Shown piece by piece: positions 39,934-48,519 of a stretch of 64,000 bases of DNA. The notes beneath the pieces were generated by a model, which was given only the letters and a program-made list of their open reading frames with translations, made no database searches and was not told the DNA's origin. Origin of the DNA: Levilinea sp. (GTDB lineage Bacteria; Chloroflexota; Anaerolineae; Anaerolineales; Anaerolineaceae). Each line of letters starts with the position of its first letter. The first letter of the stretch is position 1. The position numbers and the translations under genes are program-made. Location: assembly GCA_029975215.1 (NCBI GenBank), contig JARKPO010000035.1, positions 1-64,000 on the forward strand. The letters are read 5' to 3'.

Positions 39934-41613
39934 ATGTCCACTTTACCGTTTGATATCGAATGCTTAGATTGTGGTTACCGGTCGAATTATCACCCAACCC
40001 AACCCACCTGCCCCATGTGCGGGTCGGCCTGGCGTGAGGTGCGTTATGACTTGCCCCAAATCGCCGTCAATTTGCCCAAAAAGTTGGCACGCCGTCCGTT
40101 TGACCTGTGGCGCTACCGCGAGCTGCTCCCTGTTCAATCACCAGACCCCAACCTGTACCTGGGCGAAGGCGGCACGCCCCTGATTCACGCTCACAACCTG
40201 GGCATGATGTTAGGTAACAATAATATTTACATCAAAGACGAGCGCCAGGGCCCCACCACTTCCTTCAAAGACCGCCAGGCTGCCGTCACCATCGCCGCCC
40301 TTAAAGAGGCTGGCATCACCGATCTAGTAGTCGCCTCCACTGGCAACGTAGCCATTTCCTATTCCGCCTACGCCGCGCGCACAGGTATCAAATGTTGGGC
40401 CTTCCTCACCAGTCTCGTGCCCGCTTCCAAAATGCGCGAAGTCGCCATCTATGGAACCCAAGTGGTCAAAGTCACCGGATCGTACGACCAGACCAAAAAA
40501 GTCGCCTCCGAGTTTGCCCAGCAGCGCAATTTTTATCAGGATACCGGCGCGCGATCCATCCCCTGCGTCGAGTCCATGAAAACCATCGCCTTTGAAATTG
40601 CTGAACAGCTTGGCCAGCCAGACCCAACCATGATGGATGAAGTTCCGGCTTTCAAAGCACCGGATTGGTATATTCAGGCAGTGAGCGGCGGCATGGGCCC
40701 CATCGGGGTGATCAAAGGCTTCCAAGAAATGGTTGAAATGGGTTGGACGGACAAAGTCCCAGCAGTAGCAATCATCCAGGCTGATGGCTGTGCGCCGATG
40801 GTACACGCCTGGAAGCAAGATCGCGATCAAGCCCTGCCGGTCAAAAACCCGCAGACCCTCATTGAAACCCTCGCCACCGGGGACCCTGGGCGCTCATATA
40901 CCTTGCTGCGCCAAAAAATGCTGGCCGCCTCTGGCGGAGCGATGGAATCGGTCACAGATGAAGAAGCCTTCCGCGCCATTCACCTCCTGGCCAAGATGGA
41001 AGGCATGTCCGTCGAACCTGCCGCTGCAGTGGCCGTCGCTGGGCTGATCAAGCTCATTCGCAGCGGTCAGATCAAACCCAATGAAACGGTTGTCATCAAC
41101 TGCACCGGGCACACCATGCCGGTAGAGAACAACATCCTGGGTGATAACTGGGCGCGCAACCTGGTCTTCCCCACCCAAACCGCCCCCGCGCAAAAGCAGG
41201 AAGAAGGGCTTTTAGCCGCTCTCTCCCACGTGGCCAGCGACCGCTTCCCTCGCATCGCCATTGTGGACGACATGCCTGAAGTCCGCACCCTGGTCAAACG
41301 CATCTTGCAGTCGCAGGGCGCCTATACCCTCTTCGAAGCCAGCAATGGCCAAGAAGCCATCGAATTAATTCGCCGAGAGCTCCCCAACCTGGTCATTTTA
41401 GACCTGATGATGCCAGAGGTGGACGGTTTCTCTGTCTTAGACACCCTTAAATCACAGCCGGAAACTGCCGAAATCCCGGTCATTGTAGTCACCGCCAAAG
41501 AATTAACACCAGCGGAAAAAGAAAGGTTAAAAGGGCGCATCCAATCCTTAATGCAAAAAGGCGATTTCATGAGTGACGAGCTTTTGGATGAAGTTCGTAC
41601 ACTCCTCAATTAA
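39934..41613 (+). CDS. Threonine-synthase-like PLP protein fused to a receiver domain
   Basis: 559 residues from ATG 39934. The N-terminus has a zinc ribbon (CLDCGY...CPMCG). The PLP domain has GEGGTPLIHAHNLG, the PLP lysine in PTTSFKDRQAA, STGNVAISYSAYAARTG and AVSGGMGPIGVI, all typical of threonine synthase. From about residue 435 there is a complete response-regulator receiver: AIVDDMPEVR, phospho-Asp in LVILDLMMPEVDGF, VIVVTAKEL and a late Lys. I know of no standard family with this fusion. The GTG at 39907, overlapping the kinase stop, is an alternative start, but GGAGG is only 1 nt before it. It may be an enzyme controlled by phosphorylation or a PLP-based sensor. Confidence 0.85.
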   Translation: MSTLPFDIECLDCGYRSNYHPTQPTCPMCGSAWREVRYDLPQIAVNLPKKLARRPFDLWRYRELLPVQSPDPNLYLGEGGTPLIHAHNLGMMLGNNNIYIKDERQGPTTSFKDRQAAVTIAALKEAGITDLVVASTGNVAISYSAYAARTGIKCWAFLTSLVPASKMREVAIYGTQVVKVTGSYDQTKKVASEFAQQRNFYQDTGARSIPCVESMKTIAFEIAEQLGQPDPTMMDEVPAFKAPDWYIQAVSGGMGPIGVIKGFQEMVEMGWTDKVPAVAIIQADGCAPMVHAWKQDRDQALPVKNPQTLIETLATGDPGRSYTLLRQKMLAASGGAMESVTDEEAFRAIHLLAKMEGMSVEPAAAVAVAGLIKLIRSGQIKPNETVVINCTGHTMPVENNILGDNWARNLVFPTQTAPAQKQEEGLLAALSHVASDRFPRIAIVDDMPEVRTLVKRILQSQGAYTLFEASNGQEAIELIRRELPNLVILDLMMPEVDGFSVLDTLKSQPETAEIPVIVVTAKELTPAEKERLKGRIQSLMQKGDFMSDELLDEVRTLLN

Positions 41614-41669
41614 CTGACCTGACCCACTTGCCCCAGACGTGCACCGTCCGGAGCCCATAAAGGAATTGG

Positions 41670-42623
41670 ATGAGCGCCTCTCTCCGCAAGATAGGCATCC
41701 AAGCTGCCTTAGCCTCAGCCATTTTTTCGGGTTGCGCCCCCATTTTTGGGAAACAGGCCATCCTCTATGGCTTTTCGCCTCTGGCAGTCACCGCCATCCG
41801 CACTACCCTGGCGGCTGTTGCCCTGCTCATCCTCATGGCGGTCTTCAAGCGCAGTTATCTTTACATGTACCCCGTGGGGCTCATCGGCTGCGCTCTGGCT
41901 GGTTTTGTCAACGGCGTCGGTTCCATCCTCTATTACTCCGCCATCTCCCGCCTGGATGCCTCCCTGGGCCATCTGCTGTATTCGTTTTACCCGCTTTTCA
42001 TGGCATTCTGGATGTTGGTAGACTTCCAGCCCATCAGCCGCATCACCGCCCTGCGTCTGGTGGTGGCCTTGCCAGGGGTTTACCTGCTCATTTCCAACAG
42101 CAGCACCGGCGTGGATTTGATCGGCGCGGGAATGATGATTGCCTCCGCAATTCTCTATGCGCTCCATATCCGCATCACTCAGCGCATCCTCTTTGAAGCC
42201 CCCGCACAATCCGTCACCCTCTATACCCTCATGGCCATGGGTCTCACGGTGTTAATTGCCTACCTGCTCTTTGACCGCAGCCTGCCCGCTGCGGGCACCC
42301 CCTGGTGGCCGCTGATTGGCATGGCCTTTGTTACCTTTTTCTCCCGTTTCACGCTCTTCCTGGGGGTAAAGCATTTGGGCGGCATACAAACAGCCCTCCT
42401 CGGCCTGGGAGAGCTGTTGGTCACCGTTGTTTTGGCGATGGTCTGGTTAGGCGAACGCCTGACACCCCTGCAGTGGTTGGGCGGCTTCATCCTTGTGGTC
42501 AGTCTGCTCCTGGTCGGCTTTGACCGCCACCCCCCCGAAAAAAAGCGCAGCAGCGGCCTGCTGGCCTGGCTGAACCCCTCCCCCCTCGGGAAAACCGACT
42601 TCCCCTGGCAGCCCCATCCCTAA
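41670..42623 (+). CDS. DMT-superfamily (EamA) transporter
   Basis: 317 residues with ten predicted membrane helices in two EamA repeats: SAIFSGCAPIFGKQAI...AVTAIRTTLAAVALLIL in the first, and LLGLGELLVTVVLAMVWLGERLTPLQWLGGFILV in the second. EamA proteins move amino acids, nucleotides or other metabolites, often outward. The substrate cannot be told. It starts 56 nt after the threonine-synthase-receiver gene, which hints at, but does not prove, a threonine or homoserine link. It ends 4 nt from the convergent response regulator. Confidence 0.85.
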   Translation: MSASLRKIGIQAALASAIFSGCAPIFGKQAILYGFSPLAVTAIRTTLAAVALLILMAVFKRSYLYMYPVGLIGCALAGFVNGVGSILYYSAISRLDASLGHLLYSFYPLFMAFWMLVDFQPISRITALRLVVALPGVYLLISNSSTGVDLIGAGMMIASAILYALHIRITQRILFEAPAQSVTLYTLMAMGLTVLIAYLLFDRSLPAAGTPWWPLIGMAFVTFFSRFTLFLGVKHLGGIQTALLGLGELLVTVVLAMVWLGERLTPLQWLGGFILVVSLLLVGFDRHPPEKKRSSGLLAWLNPSPLGKTDFPWQPHP

Positions 42624-42627
42624 AGGT

Positions 42628-43362
42628 TTACACCACCGGGCTAATCAAATATCCCGCGCCGCGCACAGTTTGGATCACCGCACCATGGCAGGGAGTCTCA
42701 TCCAATTTCTGCCGCAGTCGGCTGACCATCGGCCGCAATATCACCGCAGCTTCCTCTTCTTCCACATGATAGCCGTGCACTTTATAAACCAAATCCACAT
42801 AGCTCAACACTGCGCCTTTGCTCTCCAAAAGCGCCCCTAAAAATCGGCTTTCGCTGGGGGTTAAATTTCGGCTTTCTTCTCCCCAATAAATTCGCTGAAG
42901 TTTGGTGTTGACGATCACACCTTCACACAATTTCCAATTTGAATCATCTCGCCGCCCATATTCCAAACGGGCCTCAGCCATTTCAATTTCCTGAGCGCTC
43001 TCTTCAAAAGCTCGCTGCACGCTGACCAAAATTTCTTCCATCGTCACAGGTTTCAGCATGTAATCATGCAGGCGTTGGCGCAGCGCCTCCACCGCTGTCT
43101 TCACCGTGCCGTGAGCAGTGATGACGATGATCTTCATCCGCGGATACTTTTCCAGTACTCGCTGGATCAACTCCATCCCACCCATACCCCCCATTTTTAA
43201 ATCCACAATCAACAGCGCAAACTCTTGCTGCTCTAAAACCGTCAGCGCAGCTTCGCCAGAATTCACATCCGAAACCAGATACCCTTCCAATTTTAAGATT
43301 TTCGAAAAGGTCATCCGAATGACATCATCATCATCCACAATCAAAATTCGCTTCTCAGCCAT
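42628..43362 (-). CDS. Response regulator, OmpR-like winged helix
   Basis: 244 residues from the ATG at 43362. Receiver domain (1-120: ILIVDDDDVIR, phospho-Asp in LLIVDLKMGGMGG, Lys in MLKPVTMEEIL), a helical linker, then a winged helix (about 145-240: NLTPSESRFLGALLES, RLRQKLDE, IQTVRGAGYLI). It overlaps the 3' end of the kinase gene by 8 bp, so the pair is translationally coupled. Target genes are unknown. The longer frame from 43431 is rejected because MAEKRILIVDDD is the natural start and GAGGAGG precedes it. Confidence 0.9.
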   Translation of the reverse strand: MAEKRILIVDDDDVIRMTFSKILKLEGYLVSDVNSGEAALTVLEQQEFALLIVDLKMGGMGGMELIQRVLEKYPRMKIIVITAHGTVKTAVEALRQRLHDYMLKPVTMEEILVSVQRAFEESAQEIEMAEARLEYGRRDDSNWKLCEGVIVNTKLQRIYWGEESRNLTPSESRFLGALLESKGAVLSYVDLVYKVHGYHVEEEEAAVILRPMVSRLRQKLDETPCHGAVIQTVRGAGYLISPVV

Positions 43363-45034
43363 CGGCCAAAGCCTCCTCTCGGGGCAAGGAGATTTCAAAG
43401 CGGGCGCCTGTTCCGTGCTTGGGGGGAACAATGCTCAGGCTTCCGCGATGATCTTGCACTATTTTATAACAAATTGATAAACCCAGCCCGGTACCGGTCT
43501 CTTTTGTGCTGAAAAACGGCTCAAAAATGTGTGCTTTCATCTCTTCCGTCAGCCCATCGCCCGAATCTTCCACCGCCAACTTCACCCATTCTTTGCCAGG
43601 GAGGATCTCCACCCAAATCTTACGCTCCCCTGCGCAATCATGCAGCTCTTCCACCGCGTTGACGATCAAATTGAAGATCACTTGCTGAATCTGATTGCGC
43701 ATGATGCATACTGTCGGCAGATCCTGGGGACTGTCCAAAACCACAGCCACATTTTCCGTCTTTAAATGATGATCCAACAAATCCAGCACCTTACCCACCA
43801 ACCGATCCAAAGCTACCATTTCCTTCTCGCGGTTTGCTGGGCGGTAATAATCCATCATCGTCGCCACAATTCCCGCCAACCGGTCAAATTCCGATTTCGC
43901 CAGCTCAGAGTACTCCGCCTGCTCTTCGGGTGACAGGTCGGCATGGGTAGCCAAATGTAAACAATTGCGCACAGCCTGCAGTGGATTGTTAATCTCATGC
44001 GCCACCGAAGCCATCAGCCGCCCAACCGCCGCCATCTTCTCAGATTGGATCAAAGCCCGGTTTGAATCCTCCAAACGCGCGATGGTTGTGCGCAGTTCGG
44101 TGTTCAGCTGTGAATTTTCCAGCGCAATTGCCGCCTGACGAGCCAAAATACCAAAAAGCTCCTCATCCGCGTCAGAGAAAGGTTTCAGCCCCATTTCGCG
44201 TCCCGCAAAAAACAGAAAGATATCCTCTCCGCGAGTCACAGAAGAAATCATCACCGATTGCAGCCGATATTCCTCCAACAGCACGGCCACATCTCCATCC
44301 ACAAAACCCAACTGATAGCGCAGATCTTCGCTGGGGATCCCCATCCGATCCATCAGCTTATCACCAAAGCCGCGCCCATCCCAGCGAAGAAAATGCGGCC
44401 CAAAATCAGATATCCGTTCAAACTTGGGTTGACCAGCCTGCCGTAAAAAAACCCCTGCACGCGTGGCCTGCAGCAGGTCGTGAATAAAATCCAAAATAAG
44501 GCGGCTTAGAATTTCCAAATGATTTTCGGAATTCAAAGCCTCTGTGGCGGAAAATAATGGCCGCAGCACCTGCAGCCTGGCCGCATCTTTGCGCTGACGG
44601 CTTTCAATAATCGCACGCTGAATGGCAGAAACCAGCTGGTAACCTTCCTCAAAGGGTTTTAGGATTAATCCATCTACCCCTCGTTCCAGCGCGCGGATGG
44701 CGTCCTCTACCATGCTCGATCCAGTCATCACCAGCACAGCTACCTCAGGCTGGCGCTTTTTCGCTTCCTGGATCAGCTCAAAACCATCCATCTCTGGCAT
44801 ATAGATATCTGCCAGGAGCAGATCAAACGGAATTTGCACCATCAGCTCCAGGGCAATGTGCGGGTCAGTCACACTGTGAACCTCAAACCCCGCCCGCTGG
44901 AGGATATGCTGGCACAAGCGCACATCCAGCAGGTTGTCATCCACCACCAGAATGCGTACCCTGGGCTGCGGCACCCCTGCGGTATGCCCTAAAGGCATGG
45001 GTGTGACAGAGGAAAGATCCGGATCCAGAACCAT
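43355..45034 (-). CDS. Histidine kinase with N-terminal receiver and GAF domain
   Basis: 559 residues. Receiver (about 25-145: ILVVDDNLLD, Asp in LLLADIYMPEMDGF, Lys in LILKPFEEG), GAF-like domain (about 165-310), HisKA with phospho-His in LMASVAHEINNPLQ (about 345), and HATPase_c (NAVEEL, DSGDGL, GTGLGLSI). There are no membrane segments, so it is a cytoplasmic sensor that can itself receive phosphate from another kinase, perhaps the hybrid kinase encoded nearby. It is the partner of the overlapping OmpR-type regulator. The tRNA-His gene on the same strand ends about 130 nt upstream. Confidence 0.9.
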   Translation of the reverse strand: MVLDPDLSSVTPMPLGHTAGVPQPRVRILVVDDNLLDVRLCQHILQRAGFEVHSVTDPHIALELMVQIPFDLLLADIYMPEMDGFELIQEAKKRQPEVAVLVMTGSSMVEDAIRALERGVDGLILKPFEEGYQLVSAIQRAIIESRQRKDAARLQVLRPLFSATEALNSENHLEILSRLILDFIHDLLQATRAGVFLRQAGQPKFERISDFGPHFLRWDGRGFGDKLMDRMGIPSEDLRYQLGFVDGDVAVLLEEYRLQSVMISSVTRGEDIFLFFAGREMGLKPFSDADEELFGILARQAAIALENSQLNTELRTTIARLEDSNRALIQSEKMAAVGRLMASVAHEINNPLQAVRNCLHLATHADLSPEEQAEYSELAKSEFDRLAGIVATMMDYYRPANREKEMVALDRLVGKVLDLLDHHLKTENVAVVLDSPQDLPTVCIMRNQIQQVIFNLIVNAVEELHDCAGERKIWVEILPGKEWVKLAVEDSGDGLTEEMKAHIFEPFFSTKETGTGLGLSICYKIVQDHRGSLSIVPPKHGTGARFEISLPREEALADG

Positions 45035-45165
45035 GGATTAATGATACCCTCGCCATAAGATAAAAACAAGCCAAACCAGTCTGATTGCGCCCGGTTTAAC
45101 AGAAAACGCTCATGGTGACCATGAGCGTAATTGGGCGAAAACTGCTCGCCAGTTGGGTATACAGG

Positions 45166-45238
45166 GGTGGCTGATGGGGGTCGAACCCACAACCCTCGCA
45201 TCCACAGTGCGATGCTCTGCCATTGAGCTACAGCCACC
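45166..45238 (-). tRNA. tRNA-His (anticodon GTG)
   Basis: Read on the minus strand, GGTGGCTGTAGCTC begins with the extra G-1 of tRNA-His. The anticodon stem TCGCA/TGCGA encloses CTGTGGA, giving anticodon GTG. The T-arm GTGGG-TTCGACC-CCCAT is complete, and CAGCCAC plus discriminator C73 close the acceptor stem with G-1:C73. CCA is not fully encoded. The gene starts 18 nt after the stop of hisS on the same strand. Confidence 0.95.
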
Positions 45239-45256
45239 ACAACAAGAGCGATTTTA

Positions 45257-46537
45257 TCACACAGCCGCAGGCTTCGCAAGCATTTCAGCAATTTTCTCCG
45301 CCGCTTTTCCCTGCGCCGTGGTCTCCTGGGTACGGTTAGCCAGATCCTTAATCGTCACCTGCCCTTGTGCGGCCTCATCCGGGCCAACGATCAGGGCAAA
45401 ACGGATGCCCATCTTATCGGCAAACTTCAGCTGCTTCGGCAGCTTGGCCGGCTCTGGGTAACACACCACCCGCAGCCCCGCTTTTCGCAGCTCGCCAGCC
45501 AGTCGGAACGAATCCAAGAGCCTGTCTGCATCAAATACAGTCACCAGCGCCGCCCCCTCCAACCCTCCGCTGTGAGGCAGCAGCCCATATTTTTCCAACA
45601 CCACCCCAATCATCACGTCCCCCATCGCAAATCCCACCCCCGGCAGCGGATCTCCTCCTACATCTGACACCAGATTATCATAGTGTCCCCCGCCCAAAAC
45701 CGCTCGTCCGCCGTCCACATCGCGCGCCTCAAAAACCATGCCAGTGTAATAATCCAGGCCGCGGATAATTTGAGCGTCAAAGCGAACATATTCCCGCACA
45801 CCCAGAGCGTCTAACACTGCAAAGAACCGCAAAAAATCCTCTGACTTGCGCCAAAGTTCGCCGTCAGCCAACAGCGCCTTCAGGCCTGCCAACTGCTCTG
45901 GGCTCAGCCCCATCTCCAGGGCGTAAGTGTCCCAATCCGCCGCGCTCATCTTATCGCGCCGGTCCACCAGGCGAAAAACCCGCGGACGAAGCTCCGCCCC
46001 CACTCCCAAATCCGCCAGGGATTGATCCATCAGCTTACGGTTGTTGACCATGATTTGAACCTGATTCGGCTTCAGCCCTACTGCCCGGAAAAAATCCGCA
46101 CAAATCGCCACCAGTTCCGCATCTGCCTCAGGAGAACTGACCCCAATCAGGTCAATATTCCATTGGAAAAACTCACGCGTGCGCCCCTTTTGCGGGCGCT
46201 CATAGCGCCAAAACGGGCCAAACGACCACCAGCGCAGCGGAACGGTCAGTTCCCCTTGCCGCTGGGCCACCATGCGCGCCAGGGTGGGCGTCAGCTCAGG
46301 CCGCAGGGTAATCTCATCCCCGCCTCGGTCCGGGAACACAAAGGCTTGTTCTTTCACCAGCTCCTCGCCCGATTTAGCCGCGTATAAATCGATTCGTTCC
46401 AGGAATGGGCCGTCGTATTCTTGATACCCATATCGTTCCGACACCGTGCGCAGCGTCCGGTACAAATAATTACGCACCGCCATATCCGCCGGGTAAAAAT
46501 CTCGGGTACCCTTCACGCTGGAAATGATCGCTTTCAT
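45257..46537 (-). CDS. hisS: Histidyl-tRNA synthetase
   Basis: 426 residues, class II synthetase that charges tRNA-His. VKGTRDFYP at the N-terminus, motif 1 region with LRPELTPTLARM, motif 2 FRYERPQKGRTREFFQWNID, RGLDYYTGMVFE, motif 3 GGGHYDNL...PGVGFAMG, and a C-terminal anticodon-binding domain. The start at 46537 follows GAGGTG; a longer frame from 46549 adds four residues without support. The tRNA it charges is encoded directly downstream. An extended -10 lies at 46568-46573. Confidence 0.95.
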   Translation of the reverse strand: MKAIISSVKGTRDFYPADMAVRNYLYRTLRTVSERYGYQEYDGPFLERIDLYAAKSGEELVKEQAFVFPDRGGDEITLRPELTPTLARMVAQRQGELTVPLRWWSFGPFWRYERPQKGRTREFFQWNIDLIGVSSPEADAELVAICADFFRAVGLKPNQVQIMVNNRKLMDQSLADLGVGAELRPRVFRLVDRRDKMSAADWDTYALEMGLSPEQLAGLKALLADGELWRKSEDFLRFFAVLDALGVREYVRFDAQIIRGLDYYTGMVFEARDVDGGRAVLGGGHYDNLVSDVGGDPLPGVGFAMGDVMIGVVLEKYGLLPHSGGLEGAALVTVFDADRLLDSFRLAGELRKAGLRVVCYPEPAKLPKQLKFADKMGIRFALIVGPDEAAQGQVTIKDLANRTQETTAQGKAAEKIAEMLAKPAAV

Positions 46538-46567
46538 GAAACACCTCACCCGTGCCAGTTTTTTTGA

Positions 46568-46573
46568 ATTTTA
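46568..46573 (-). promoter_or_regulatory. Extended -10 of hisS
   Basis: On the minus strand, TGTTAAAAT, about 30 nt upstream of the hisS ATG. The same nine bases are found before the genes at 22517 and 46761. Confidence 0.45.
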
Positions 46574-46728
46574 ACATACTTCCGCCGAAAATTCGGAAGC
46601 CCGCCACAACCCACCCGTCATTCCGGCTCAAGATTCCAGCAATTGTATGACAAAAGGCACCCCCGATTAAGTGGCACGCGTCCCAGGAATTAAGGTAAAA
46701 TGGAAAGGAATATGTTAGATCAGTCTGT

Positions 46729-46734
46729 TAAAAT
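46729..46734 (+). promoter_or_regulatory. Extended -10 of the DRTGG/PHP gene group
   Basis: TGTTAAAAT (46726-46734), 26 nt before the ATG at 46761, in the same form as at 22486 and upstream of hisS. Confidence 0.4.
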
Positions 46735-46760
46735 CAGGTTAGCAGCATTCACAGGTGATT

Positions 46761-47138
46761 ATGAATGTTCAAGAGCTTATCGAACTAGTTGACGGCCACC
46801 TTATCAACACCTCAGCCGACCTCTCTCGCGAAGTCAAAGGAGGATGCGGTGCGGATTTGATGAGCGATGTGCTCGCATCCATTCAACCTGAAGCAGTGCT
46901 GCTGACGGGTCTCTGCAACCCTCAGGTAGTACGCACCTCGGTCATGGCCGATGTGGCCGCCATCGTCTTGGTTCGCGGCAAAAATCCTCCCCAGGTCACC
47001 ATTGACCTTGCCGAGGAAGAAAATATTGCTCTCATCACTTCCCCCTTTGGGATGTTCGAACTCTGCGGCCGGCTGCACCGCGCAGGGCTTCCTTCTCTGG
47101 AACGCTCCGTTTCGGACGGCCCCTCAGAACTTGAGTAA
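46761..47138 (+). CDS. DRTGG-domain protein
   Basis: 125 residues, a single DRTGG-like domain: MNVQELIELVDGHLI, GCGADLMSDVLA, VLLTGLCNPQVVRTSVMADVAAIVLVRG, EENIALITSPFGMFELCGRL. DRTGG domains occur in phosphotransacetylase and beside CBS domains; their ligand is not established. In Firmicutes, small DRTGG proteins, an RsbW-like ATPase and a PHP protein cluster ahead of NADH-linked [FeFe] hydrogenase genes (from general knowledge of such clusters), and the same set follows here. The ATG at 46761 is preferred to a GTG two codons earlier. Confidence 0.8.
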   Translation: MNVQELIELVDGHLINTSADLSREVKGGCGADLMSDVLASIQPEAVLLTGLCNPQVVRTSVMADVAAIVLVRGKNPPQVTIDLAEEENIALITSPFGMFELCGRLHRAGLPSLERSVSDGPSELE

Positions 47139-47153
47139 GCTCAAAAAGGTACA

Positions 47154-48158
47154 ATGGAACAAACCTCTCCCCACAAAGGGCGTCTGATCAACGACGAAGT
47201 CGCTGAAACCATCACCCGTGCTGAAGAGCTGGCCTATGAGCTCAAGATCAGTGAAGTGATGACCAGCAACATGCATAAGACCTCCCCCGATCAAACCATG
47301 CAGGACGTGGTAGATCTCTTCCGGCAGGCGCGCATTTCTGGCGCGCCGGTTGTTTTAAATGACCAGCTGGTCGGCATTATCAGCATGGAAGACCTCATCC
47401 GCTGTTTGGTCGCGTCCGATCTGGCGGCCAACATCAGCAAATACATGACCCCCAACCCGCTCACGGTCAAAGCCACCGATCCGGTCATCGAAGCCCTCAA
47501 GGTTTTCGTTAATTCCCAGGTCGGCCGCTTACCCGTTTTGGATGAAAACGACCGTCTGGTGGGTATCCTCACCAAAGGGGACATCACCCGCGGTTTGCTG
47601 CGCGCCCTGCAGCACGACTACCAGGCCGAAGAGGTCCGCCGTTATCGCGCCAGCCACCTGTTCGAAGATATCAACTCCGACCGCACCAGCCTCATCTTGC
47701 GCTACACCATCCGACACCGTGATTTCACCCACGGCGGCGAGGCTTCTGGCAACATCAAACGCGCCCTTCTGCGCCTGGGCGCCAGCCCTCAAATTGCCCG
47801 CCGCTGCGGTATCGCCATCTACGAAGCCGAGATGAATCTCATCATCCACACCACCAACGGCGGCGTGCTGCGGGTTGAAATTGAGCCCCACCGCATTTCG
47901 ATCGACGCCTATGATGACGGCCCCGGAATTAAAGATATCGAACTGGCTATGAAGCCCGGTTACTCCACCGCCAGCGAAGAAATCCGCGAGTTGGGTTTTG
48001 GCGCCGGCATGGGTCTGGTCAATATCGCTCGTTGTGTCGACAGTATGGTGCTCGAATCTTCGTTAGATAAAGGCACCCGCCTCCGCATGAAACTGTTCCT
48101 CGATAAAGCCGAAACCGTTGGTGAAGGCTATGCCAGCAAGCAAGGAGACGCCGCATGA
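47154..48158 (+). CDS. CBS-pair protein with RsbW-like ATPase domain
   Basis: 334 residues. Two CBS motifs (about 35-150: VMTSNMHKTSPDQTMQDVVDLFRQARISGAPVV, then YMTPNPLTVKATDPVIEAL...GRLPVLDENDRLVGILTKGDI) probably bind an adenosine nucleotide. The C-terminal GHKL ATPase/anti-sigma-like domain (about 180-325) has the N-box YEAEMNLIIH, DDGPGIKDIE and FGAGMGLVNI. It could sense energy charge and act on a partner protein by phosphorylation or binding. It overlaps the second DRTGG gene by 4 bp. Confidence 0.85.
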   Translation: MEQTSPHKGRLINDEVAETITRAEELAYELKISEVMTSNMHKTSPDQTMQDVVDLFRQARISGAPVVLNDQLVGIISMEDLIRCLVASDLAANISKYMTPNPLTVKATDPVIEALKVFVNSQVGRLPVLDENDRLVGILTKGDITRGLLRALQHDYQAEEVRRYRASHLFEDINSDRTSLILRYTIRHRDFTHGGEASGNIKRALLRLGASPQIARRCGIAIYEAEMNLIIHTTNGGVLRVEIEPHRISIDAYDDGPGIKDIELAMKPGYSTASEEIRELGFGAGMGLVNIARCVDSMVLESSLDKGTRLRMKLFLDKAETVGEGYASKQGDAA

Positions 48159-48499
48159 ACCTCGCCCAAATCATCCAAGAACTCCATCTCACGGTCCTCA
48201 CGGAACCCCTGGATTTTGCTTCCGTTGAACCCTCCAGCGGCTACACCTCAGACCTCCTCAGTTGTGTCATGTCCGGTGCCGCCAAACATTCCGTGTGGGT
48301 CACCCTCCAAGCCCATTCCAACATCGTCGCTGTAGCGGCCCTGCTGGATCTCACCGCCATCATCATCACCGAAGGTGCCATGCCCGACCCCGCCACCATC
48401 GCCAAAGCCAACCAGGAAGGCATCACTCTGCTGGCCACCACCGATCCCAGCTTCCATGTCATTGGCCGGTTGTGGGACCTCGGCTTGCGCGCCGGATAA
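48155..48499 (+). CDS. DRTGG-domain protein
   Basis: 114 residues, a second single DRTGG domain: MNLAQIIQELHLTVLTEPL, GYTSDLLSCVMSGA, VWVTLQAHSNIVAVAALLDLTAIIITEG, EGITLLATTDPSFHVIGRL. It is a distant paralogue of the protein at 46761. It overlaps the CBS-ATPase gene by 4 bp and is 20 nt upstream of the PHP gene. Role unknown; a small-ligand or redox-related regulatory partner of the CBS-ATPase is a fair guess. Confidence 0.8.
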   Translation: MNLAQIIQELHLTVLTEPLDFASVEPSSGYTSDLLSCVMSGAAKHSVWVTLQAHSNIVAVAALLDLTAIIITEGAMPDPATIAKANQEGITLLATTDPSFHVIGRLWDLGLRAG

Positions 48500-48519
48500 T
48501 CTGCCAAAAGACAGCGCCT

